A DNA stretch of 64,000 nt from Odobenus rosmarus divergens (taxonomy: Eukaryota > Chordata > Mammalia > Carnivora > Odobenidae): the NCBI RefSeq assembly GCF_000321225.1, contig NW_004450459.1:1664744-1728743 (forward strand), in the 5' to 3' direction. Each line of letters begins with the position of its first letter. Position 1 is the first letter of the stretch. This document shows, one piece after another, positions 24,201 to 36,200 of this stretch. The notes under the pieces are model-generated. The model made no database searches. It was not told where the DNA came from and saw only the letters and a list, made by a program, of their open reading frames with translations. The position numbers were made by a program, and so were the translations under genes.

Positions 24201-27200
24201 CTTTCGCCTACATTAAGCCATTCCCTTATGTCAGATTTACTTTCTAAATATTCTTCATCATACGGAAAGTCAGTTTTCTTGCCTGGACTTACTGTCTTAA
24301 AGTGTATAGTTCGTATCATTCCTATTTGTTCTACATCTTGTTTTTTGTTAAAGGGAGAGCCAGTAAACCTCAGGCCAACCTTTATCCTGTCTTCTCTCCT
24401 TTCAGCTAAAGCCTCTGTATTTCCATGTGTCTGTTCTGCCCGTTTCAGAAATTCTAAACATTTCTCATCTTGCCCTTTTTGCATAACAAGCAACGATGCT
24501 GTTGATTCAGCGGACCCTTCACTATTAGTTGCTAACAATCTGTAACTTCCAGAATCTCTGCTTTGGACGCTTTTAACCTGTAAGCTGGAAGAGTGATGAT
24601 GTAAATCACTCTCAGTTTTTATAACCCGTCGAAGACCCGTTGGGATAGGCCGACTGTTATGAAACCAAGTCATTTCTGGAGTTGGACAAGCAATTAATTT
24701 ACACATAAAAACAATGGGTTCCCCCTCAAAAACATATTGAAACGTAAGTTTTTGAGTAAAAGAAGGCTTGAAATATTCGGGCCAGGAGCTCGTAGATGAT
24801 ATTCGACTTGCGTATCTTTTAGCAGCCATGGAGCTGCGGCCTAAGTCTTCAGAATCTGAAAAGGCATCGTGCGTATCTCTTTCAGAATGTTCAGAGTCCC
24901 CCTTGGAGAACAATTCTGAAAAAAAAGTAAATTATAAAGCATTTTACTATTTTCCATAGTATTTGAAAAAGTTGAAAATAAATGAAATTGCAAAATGGAA
25001 ATAAAATAAAATGCATGCTACAGATTCTCACAAATCCATAAAAAAAAATTCACTCACCATATTTGTTCGAATAAACGCAACACCATGCTCTGTTTAAAAG
25101 ATTCTGACACGAAAATCGTTCGTTGTCTGGTCTTTTCTTCAAACTGTTGAAATGTCTTCTTGAACAAGCAAAAATGCATTTCAAAATAACATGTTCCTGT
25201 GCATGTTTGTTTTGAGAGCAGGAAAACTTTGTTCTTTTGATGGCTAAGAGGAAAATCTTACCTGACTTGCAGAGAGTGGAATAAACGCCCTTTCTGATCC
25301 TTTTGATTGTAGATTAAATTATTATACTTTTGAGAATTAACCATTTAAAAAATATAAGAACTATAACCATAAATAATTAGCTAAAATAAAATGAGAAGGC
25401 GTTTATTCGAACTAATACAGCCATGAAGTCACAGTGTTATGCAAAGGAAAGCAGGCAATACGGATCATGTAAGGCAGCTTATCTGCAAGCCAGTGTAAGA
25501 GACATATCAATGTTAAAATGATGAATGTGCATGAAGTGTACACCGGAATGGGGATGTAACATTTTCACACACCCTAAATAAAGTAGCATTTCAATCATAA
25601 TTCATTCATGACATTGCATTCTGAGAATGACAGCTAGGTTATTGCCCACTGTTCAATTTAATTCACTGTGATTTTGAAAACAAACTTCTACTTCTTGATT
25701 TCATGCATTAAGATGACAACTTTTTCCGGTACGCGCTTTTGAAAATGGCTGCAAACACGAAGTTGAATGTGGCTGATACATTTTAAATACAAAATTTTAA
25801 ATTACCCTCAAACAAATTACCGTGAAATGCACGTAACCATCAGCATATTAAATGAGGCATGCGACATAGTAATATATACTCTAAGAGATATATTTATACA
25901 TCTATGTCATTTTTCTCAATATTACTAAGAGAAAGTAGGCAGCTCAAGGATTCTATTAATCCTTCAGAATTTCTACTTAAATCTCACATCCAATAGAACA
26001 ATACCTTTCATCTCCACCTCAATCTGCTCTTCAATCCTCCCGTGCAAAATGGATTCTGGGGCTAAAATGGAAAAACATATATGGAGATTTTAATGATTAA
26101 TTCCATACACTTTCTGCCTTGATACGTATATTCATACAATTACAATTTTCTCTTTATTCTGGTAATGGAAAACTACATCCCCCAAATCCATGCCAAACAA
26201 ATCAATGAGCTGCTAAAGTACATGACAATGTTGGCAGAAAGATTTAAAAAAACATTTTTATTTTAGGTTCTCTGTGAAATTTCCACTTTTAGTTCCATAA
26301 TTCCCCATGCCTTTACATGCATTCAAAAAAGCAATCCACAAACTACAGGAATATTCTTTTTTTTTTTTTTAACGTCCTATCGACTGAACACTAAGAGACT
26401 AAGAGATGGAGTCACATTGAGAAGGAACATGCATTTTCTAACTTGCCGCTTTTTGCCGAGGGCTATTCTCAGGTTTTCCTGCAGGATTAAGTGTTTCCTG
26501 CTAGTAAGTAGTCCTTTGATTTGAACCACCTTTAAAACTTTAAACTACACAAAGTCTGATGACATATTAAGGAGCAAAACAAAGAGCCCTCAACTCAAAA
26601 TGGCTTTTATTATATAGGGAAAAGGCACAGGCTTTAGACACAATCATTTCTGGGGCAGCTTGCTGAACAAGGTCGGGCCCCGGTTCCCGCTCAGTCTTCC
26701 ATCCATCTGTGTGGCACCACGCACGTGTGCTGGACTCCCTGGCTTCTCTGTTCCTTGCAGGCTTTGGCACGAAGTGAATGACAAACTTGATGTTTTCTTT
26801 GATGATTCTCTCTTTACTTCGTGGCTTGTTTTAATTTGTGACTCTTTGAGTGTTTTAATATTTTTAATGTCTGAACCAAGGGCAATTTTTGTAACTGCTC
26901 TGGTTTGCGATTCTTTTGCTAGGTGAGAATAAAGTTAGGAAAAGGAATAAATTAGCTGTGTTTGTAAGAGTAAAACACATGCTGAATTTAGAGAAGATGA
27001 CATGTCATTAGGATGAGAAGGAAAGCAGCATGTTAGTCCCCAAACTAATATATGATATATCTGTGCTTACTATTCACAGAAGAACTCTACTCAAACAGAC
27101 TTATGGGGTTTTATATTCCTACTTGATCTTCATGGATAACTGTGCAGCCTAAATAAAGTTATAAGGCCAAAGTAAAAGAGGAACATATGAAGACTGGTCT

Positions 27201-30200
27201 TTTATGTTTCATGATTAGACAACTGTGCCTGATCCTTCATTCTTCAAACACTTAAAAGTGGCTTATCTTTCAACTTCATTCTTAAGTATAAGAGAGGCAG
27301 TCTGGACTTTCCAAGAGAAAAATGCTCATGCTCCAAGAACACTTTAATACTGTAATCAGTTAGAACCGAGTGAACTGGAAACCCTGTGGCAAAAATGTCC
27401 AGCTCAAATCCACTCTGGCAACATGACGATCAAGCATGTACTGTGGCCCTAGGTTCCTTAGGAAGCAAGTTGAAAGACCTACATTTCTCCTACCTCCACA
27501 ACACAGCCAACTCCCAATTATATAGCTGGAGAACCCGTCCCAATTGTCACCCACATCACCTCCAGATAAATAGTCACTCTGTGTGATTATTGCACTAGCC
27601 AGCAGCTATGGTGAAATTGAGGGTCAGCTCTCTGGATGGTAGAATTTTCCATTTCATTTGCATAACTAGACCTCAGTTCTTGAGATATTCCCTTTGAGGA
27701 CTATGAAAATATTATCAGAAATAGCTACAGAACAAAATGTCAGATTAAGAAAAAAAAGACTCCTGTGGGTGAGTGAGGATTACAGATATATTAAATGATG
27801 TACGAACCTATTTCAAAATTCAGAGCCAAGATGGCAGTCACATAGCTCCGTACTATAACCTGCTCATCTCTAACATCTCAAAAATGGTATGGACAGATCA
27901 GGAAAGACCTTGAGGTCACAGTTCTCCATGGATGCTGGAACTTCTTCCATGGGACTCAGTGAAGATCCTTTACTTATCGACATATAGCATGGGATTCTAG
28001 CACCTGAAGGATAACTTTCCTCTTTTCATTACTATCTAAGAGGAAGTCCATGGATAAAAGGAAGAACTTATCTCTTCCAAGACAAATTTATTCAGGACCT
28101 TCCAGACACGTGGGCAAATTGAGCATGATAAAAACAAAAATAATAATCTTGCCATGAGAGAATTCTATGATTCCGGGAGGATCTGAGACTGTAAAGCAAT
28201 ATCATCTATTGAGAAATATCTACAGACTCCTAATTTTGGTCCAGACAGAACCCTATTATTTTCAGTGCCCAATTTTGCTATTTTCATAATTTCCTTAATA
28301 AGCATCTAGAACTTCCAGATCTGCAAGCAAAGGGCAGAAATGAGAAATTTTGAGCCTCCTCATATTAAAATAATTAAATTTAAACTTGGTACAGTATTAG
28401 GCACAATAATAAATAATTAATACTTGATGAACTCTAACATTTTGACCTTCTTCAGTATACTTCATAGGTGGCTCATTGGTAAGTACTAGAAAAAGCAGCA
28501 CATATGAAATAAACCATAACCTTCTGAAACGAGATTTGAGAGTTAAACCTCCTTGAATCTAGCTAGACTGGAAAGTTAAATGTTCGTCACACGTTTGGCC
28601 AATGACCAGGTTGCCTTTCAGAAGTCCTTTATCAACAGAGTGCTAAGTTAGGGATATGCTAATTAACATATTCACGGATTCGATCTGCGTGGCAGAAAAG
28701 CTGCATAAAGCGATGAGGATGAAATGAAGCAAGTCAGAGCTAAAAACCAAAGAAGCACCTTCTATGTTTAGGACTGCCGACGTGGTCTCCTCTCCACGGT
28801 CACTGTGTACAATGCAGCTGTATGATCCCTGGTCTACCGGCTGAACGTGACATATGATAAGAAACTGAGTATTTCCATTTTGTGACCGCTTCACTCTTTC
28901 GGAGTCCTCTATCTTTACGCCTTCATGAGTCCAGGTTACATCAACAGAAGATTCATCTTGTAAAACACAGAGGAATTGAGCCGTGTCGCCGCACTTCACA
29001 GAGAGGTCCTGAAGTGGCAGGAGAACCCGTGGGGCCTCACCCACCGCCTCTTCGGCCCAGTTCACAGAGAACTCAGTGTTCTCTGCAATTTGTGAAAGGG
29101 ACGCGGTATGGTGCAACTCTACATTTTGAACCGATGCAGCTGTGTGGGCGGAACCTTGAGATATACTTTCAAAAACCTGTGATTCGTATTCATAGGATGA
29201 TCCTTGAAATGACTTAATTTCGTTTTGGGATATTTTGCTCTCCTGCTTTGTGAAAGAGGAATCTGTCACTGCCTGGGACTTGGTGGACTTTCTTACATCT
29301 TTCCCAGAACTCTGCCTAGCTAGGGCTCGCACTGTATAATCAAGTGACAAGAAAAAGAAAAGAATATTAAGATCTAAGCTTTGTCACTTGGCTGGGTTAG
29401 TAACAGACAATGGCATGGAAGATGAAGATGAAAGACATCATTGTCACTTGGAAGCAGCATGCCAGATGCAGTGTGCTCTAGGATGTCACATCACACAAAG
29501 AACGTTTATTCCCAGTGATCCAGCGATGAATGGATGATGAAGGCTCAGGTGGATGCCATAGAGAATCTGGGTCCTTCCTTCTGTTGTCACTGCAGCTAAC
29601 CAGAGTGACACAGTCTCTTTCCCTGTCTCCCCCCCCCCCCCGGGAGTACCATTTGTCCCCCTTCTTCCATATACTGTATAAACAATATACGGCAAATGGA
29701 TCATTAGTAATCCAATGATGAAACGCTGTTTAGAGAAGTAAAAACATCAAGCAAAATTGATGCCTAAAAAAATACTTACTAATGTAATGCACAGATTATA
29801 TACTTCAGAGAGATTTAAACCGTATAGGTTAACCCAAAATTGAGAACTTAAGAGGACCTGCTGGGTGTTACTTTATTAGTAAATTACAGACCGACCACAC
29901 TACGCAATGAGACAAACAGCGGAGACTCTCATTAGTAACAGTGGGAGTAGGAGGTATGAAGCAAATCCAAGTGTTTAAAGCAAGATGAGCTTTACCTTTT
30001 GGAGTCACTGTGAGTGCAGCTGCGCAAGAGGCTTCCCCAGCACTATTGGAGGCTCTGCAAGAGTACTGCCCAGCATGCTCTGAGTAAGCATCAACTATAA
30101 ACATTAAAGCCATGCCTGTGGACTCCTCAAAATGGAAAACTACATCTTTTGTTGGTAGAATTGGCTGCTGGTTATGAAACCACTGGATTTCTGGCTTGGG

Positions 30201-33200
30201 AATGCCAGAAACCCTTGCATGAAATCTGACTGTCTCCCCGCTGTGCACCCTGAGGCTTGACAGAGGCTGGATGAAGATGGGCTTTTGGCCAAGGGACTCC
30301 TTCTTAAATGAAACTGATGAAGAAACATGCCACTGGGAGTCTGATGTAACTTCTTCAAATTTGCTAAATCCTGAAAAGAAGCATGCCAACCTTTAATGTC
30401 TTACCCTGCATTGAAACCAGAACTCATTTGGAGTTGTCTACAGATCTGTTGCAAATTTCAATGCTGGACTAGAATCCAGTCCAATCCTAATGTCTCGTCA
30501 ATGTAGGTTGGTTCCAAGTCACACATGTTCACTTCCACTTTCCAGGCAAACAAGTCAAGGCATGAATAGTCTAAGAAAGTTCACTGTATTGTTCGTGAAG
30601 GCAGTAGAGAAGTACACAGTTTGGTTTAGGTATTCCTGTTTTTTGTTTTTATTTTTTTCCCCCTCTGGTTGTAAAATCACGTTTTATATGTTGTAAGTCA
30701 TTTTAAATTGATTATTAAGAAAATATCTGATTATTATAGTAAGTGTTTAAAATTAAGGAAAAACCAAAGTTGCCCTCAATCTGTATGTATTTGTACATAG
30801 TTAACAATACATAGACTAAATTAGCTCAGCAAAAATAGTCTGAATGTATAAAAATATTGTGATCTTGTTTTGAAACAAAGTGCCCTCCACTAACAAGGAA
30901 GTGTTTCTGATGGCAGTTTAAAAGCCCCAAGTATCAGAAATGCTAAACCATCTTAGGACCGGGCCTCTCAACCTTCAGGCATTCTTTGAATGACGGTGAG
31001 TACACCTAGCTGGTATACAGACCTGAAATCATCCTCTGTAGCTTCTGTGAATTCAGAATTGTGTCAAGACAATGGGGGGATAATAATGCTTACCTTACAG
31101 CATTTTTAAAAAAATTTTCATCCTAGCTAAATGAGAAAACAAATCTACCTATTTAGCATGTTTCTCTCCATTCTGATACATGCTGATCAGAAAGCATGAA
31201 AGCTGGTGAGGAGAGCAATACATAACAAAACATTATAAAGACAAAGCAGGGCAAAATGAGAAATGATGGTTTGTGATTCATAATGACATGGGATAAATGG
31301 AAAGTGAGAATGTAGCATATAACATGGAAACAATTAGTTGCATTAAAAGAGAATGGTAGGGCCAACGATGGTTTACATGGAATCTTTAGTGATTGTTACT
31401 GACATTGTGAGATTAAAGCCATATTTAAATGTGGTTCTTAAGGTTGTTTACTGTACCTGCCAGTCTCAAGTTGGCTGTGCTTGATACTTGACCTACAGCA
31501 TTATTAGCAACAAAAGTATAAGTTCCTTCATCTTCTGGATAAGCTTCAGCAATTTCCAGTTGGTAAGTGTCTTCAAATTGAGTCATTCTAAAGAACCTAG
31601 ATGGCTTGATTTTCTTGTCTTTGCTGTACCAAGACACTTTCAGATCTGCATCACAAAAGGAAAAAAAAAAGAAATTTAAATCACAAAAAAGTGGTGGATA
31701 TTTTTACCTGCAAACACAATATTGATTATATTGGTGACTACATTTCATATTTATCTTCATAACATTATATTTCTATTTTTTGGGCATGCCACAACTGCTC
31801 TTACAAGATTTCTTTTCATCTTCAAAAAGAAACATGAGTCTAGAAAAATCCAGCTTAGAGGCTGGTTGTAATGTTTGAAATTTTACAATTTTAGTTATAT
31901 TCTTTTTAACCACTTGCAGGTCATGTTGTGGAAACAGGGACAAGGTTTTGATATAGTCAGTGACCTTGAGAAAAAGATCATCCTAACGAACAGTCATCGT
32001 GATGGGTTTGATCTAGGATTGTGGTCGCCTACTGGGACAGGAAGTAAGGGAAATCTGTACTTCTGGGGGGCAGAAAAATCAATCAGAAAGAGAGCTGAGA
32101 AGATCAACATTCCTAGAAGTCTAAAACGGACACCCTATAGGCTGAAGAAAAAATTTCTATAGTTTTGTTACCAATGAACAAGCATTGAAAGGTCTTAGCA
32201 TAGCAAAAAATAATTTTTAAAACTGAAAGAGTCATGGAATTTGGGCATCTTAGATATATTTGGCTTTTATCAAAGTGGCAGTAATAAATAATAATAAAAC
32301 TAGCTCTTTTCACATAAAGAGTTGAATCATCTTTTAATGGTAGAAAATAACCCCAAAAGCAAAGATAAAATAACATTATGTTGTTACAGTTTAAGGAGTG
32401 AACTTGAAAAAAAATATTATACCTCCATCGAAACAATCACCCTGTAAGTCAAGAGTGGATTTAAATTTAGTCACAAGTTTTAAAAGACTTCTTATTTTTG
32501 GAGTGTGATCATTATATCACTTCCTTATCTCAATACCACCCATAAGGGGATTCTCTAGTAGCCCATTCTGCTAGCATTTTTTGCATTTTAGCACAAATAT
32601 TGGTTTGGGAAGGTTCCCCTCCTGCCCATGATGGTAGTTGCTTATCAACTACAGGTTCTCCTTTTAAAGACACAAATCACTTCCTCAGGCAGCAAGGTAA
32701 AATAGAAAATGGAACCCTGATACCACAATTTCCCAGCTGTGTGACCTTAGACCCATCATTTAATCTCTCTGATCCAGTCTTCTCATTTGTAAAATGAGAT
32801 GCATAATAATTCATGAGCTCCTCCTTGCAAAAAAAAAAAAAAAAAGAATTGTGTGAATTAAATGACTTACACATGGGAAGGGCTTTGTAAATCATTGGCA
32901 CAAGTCAGTCATTAAAGCAAGACTGTTTAACCCCCACCCCCTCCAAGGGATCAGCAGTGCCTTTAATAATTTGCCCCAACACTGGGCCATGTAATATAAT
33001 AGATAACACCATCACATGGAATTTAACAATCATTCTACAACCATTTAGTTTGTCTGGTATACCTCCATGGAAATGGAATGACGAAGAGTTTGTCCACCCT
33101 TTACGGGGTTCTCAGCATATTCTTTCTTCCTTTGGTGAATGGAATGTAGCCCTAGGACAGGCATGCACTGCCAACAATAAATGAGCTAAAAGGTGAGACC

Positions 33201-36200
33201 TCTCTCAGTAATGGACTTGGTGCTTCTGACGCTGCTGCCACTATCTGTGTTGGTCACTGACCTCTTTTGGCTTCTGTGAGGCCACCCCACTCTTCCTGCT
33301 CCCCATTCCACCACTCCATTATATTTGGTCCCTAAATTCCTTTCATTCCACCATCTTGAATTCTCCCACAATCTACACCCTTCTTCCTCCTGACTCCCCC
33401 AGCTGAGGGCCTTGTCAGCACTTTCCAAGCCTATCAGGATGGCCTCTCCCTTGAGCCTTACCAGGTCTCACCTCCTACATCTGTCCATTCCTCTTTTCAC
33501 TATCACAGTATTGTTTCTGAAAAGCAAACCTGATCATGTTACCCAGAGGCTTAAAAATCCTTCAGTGGCTCCTCAGTGCAAACAAGATAAAATCTAAAAT
33601 CCTAAGCATAGAATACCAAACCCTTTAGGATCTGGCGCTTGCCTTCTTTTCTGGCCTTCTCCTCCACTTATTACATCACTTTCCAACCATACTCAAGCCA
33701 CTTGTCATTTCCAGCACATGAAGTACTCTTGCAGGCTTTTATGACTTGTAAATATCATTCTCTGCCTAGAAGGCCATTGTGTTCAATGATCCTGTTGATT
33801 CTTCGATGCCCAGTCCATGCTCCTCTCTCTCTGTCTTGCAAACAAACAGCACTGAGTACATGGGCGGTTACAGCACTTACAACCTTGCGATCTAGTTGTG
33901 CACGTGCGAGCATCTCCTTGCCCACACCCTGAGCTCCACCAAGGTCCTCCCAGCTCTAGCAGCAAATGTCATAATGTTTTAATAGCAGGAACACTGACAT
34001 GGGTAGAATACAACTGAAGAGATACTTAAAAGAACAATGGGCATCCATCATTGCTAGACTAATTATTTATCATTTTATTTAGCTAGCTGTTCCTCAGTAA
34101 GCCTCCAAACGACACTGATTATCCGTAGAATAAACATTAGCAAAATCTAATTTTAGTACAAGTTTTTAAAATTCTACTTTTCCAAATTGCTTTTCCACCA
34201 GTAGGTGGCACCAGAGACCTTCCACAGGCAACACTTTCTCATAAAAGCCCCACCGCAATGCTCAAGGCCGACCAAGTTCCACACTTAAGTGAATGTTGAG
34301 TTCCAAAAACATGTGACTGGGGCTTCTGAAGACTCATAATTTTTTTCCAGTTTGTAGACGGCAGGGCTGAATTTAGTCTGCTAGGGTAGTACCTGGTCAG
34401 AGGAAGTTGTATAAATACCTTCAGTTGCAGGGGCATGAAAGCTTTGGTAAGCTTTAGTAAGCTTTTAAAAGGGCATTTTACTATATTTATAAACTAAAAA
34501 GCACTATATAAAGACTACTGTTTTAAGACAATCATTTATATGTATATTGATTTGGAAAATTTCCTCTAAAAATTCAATGAAAGGATAAATTATTTAGTGT
34601 GACTTCTGTGAATTTGATATTAAAATGCATTTTTCTTTACTGTGTTAGCAGAATATTATCAAATCAGTCCCTATTTCTTGATATTTAGCATTTCTCCAAC
34701 TCTGTGCCTTTTTTTTTTTTTAAGATTTTATTTATTTATTTGACAGAGAGACACAGAGGGAGGGAACACAAGCAGGGGGAGTGGGAGAGGGAGAAGCAGG
34801 CTTCTGGCCGAGCAGGGAGCCTGATGTGGGGCTCAACCCCAGGACCCTGGGACCATGACCTGAGCCAAAGGCAGACGCCTAATGACTGAGCCACCCAGGT
34901 GCCCCAAACAAACTCTGTGCTTTGAAGTCACGAAGTCTATGGTGTTTGTCTATGTTGGTCACCCAATACTAGACTTTTATGTTTATATAATTCCCCTCTA
35001 TGGCTATACTAAAATTAGTATATTGAGCACTAGTCACTTGCCACCCATGCCTATAGGTACTTTACATACATAACATCTTTTAATTATGCTCATAAAAATC
35101 AAATAGATTCATTTGGTTTCTAGATCAACATCTCTATCTCAGAGGAGGAAATCATCAAGTCATAGAAAGCCAATTGAAATACTAACTTGTTTAGGAAAAT
35201 GGCTCATGGCAATGCAGAGACTAAGTCATAAACTAATGGAAGAAGCGTAATAATAATAATAAAAAACCCCACACTTGCTAGGAATGCTGTGAGAAGACCA
35301 AGCTCTAAGAATTTCCCTTTGGTGGTTGTACAAAAAGGCCATGCAAATGAGAGTGACTTTCATTTGGGATAAAGTTGATTTACCCTATCTGAGGTAAATT
35401 TACAATCATAATTGGCTTGAAATGGCTGCAAACATTTTGTCTCATTCTACTAAGACTGGACTCCTGATGTTGGGGGCGGGGTGGGAATATCTGGGAAGCG
35501 TGCCCTTATTAAAGAGTATAAGAGCTAACTGACTGGGGGTTACTGCATGATGAACACTGTGCTAGGCGCCGGTGTGTGTGATCTAACAAGATCCTGACTG
35601 GTATTAGTCATTTGACAATCATTCTTTTGTCCAATTAGCAATCACTTATTGAGTATACACTATCTACGAAGCTATTTAGGACAAGGATACACCCTTGCTG
35701 CCAAGGATGGTACTTTCCAGTAGCTACTGCCTTTTTAGGCATGAGGTTCTAGGTACTAAGACAGAGTCCCTGCCCTCGTGAAACATACATTCTAAGATTA
35801 AACACAATACTATCCTTAATTTTACTCATGAAGCACAGAGAACCAGAGAAATCTTATATTTGCCTAAGGTCACACAGTGGAGCCAAGATTCAAATCCAAC
35901 CTCTGATTATAATGACCCTACTTTTGATGCTACAGGCTACTGCCTTCCAAAGGAATATACCTTTCCACACAAGCACTGTCTATAGACTGAATAATGTCTT
36001 ACATACAGACTCTTCTTTTGAAATATATGTAGATACAATTATAATTAACATAATAATAATTGTAGTTTTTGTTGTATTTTTTTTCAAGAGATAACAAAAG
36101 TTATCTAAGGGAACATGACATTTTCTGAACATCAGAAAACACTGATCAAGTTCTTTTTTTTTACTGTGGTAAAAAAAAAAACCCACATAATATGAAATTT

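Larger units (their letters stand above)
26062..28758. other. Intron 46-47
   Basis: 2.7 kb holding the micro-exon and last-exon candidates. Outside those I see no titin-like frame and no well-defined SINE or LINE. Confidence 0.5.

Noticed and set aside
31088..31125. AAG|gtaagc donor with short upstream open stretch in intron 44-45
   Set aside because: The frame contains a stop in phase 1 and the sequence is MIR debris (pattern cttaccttacag).
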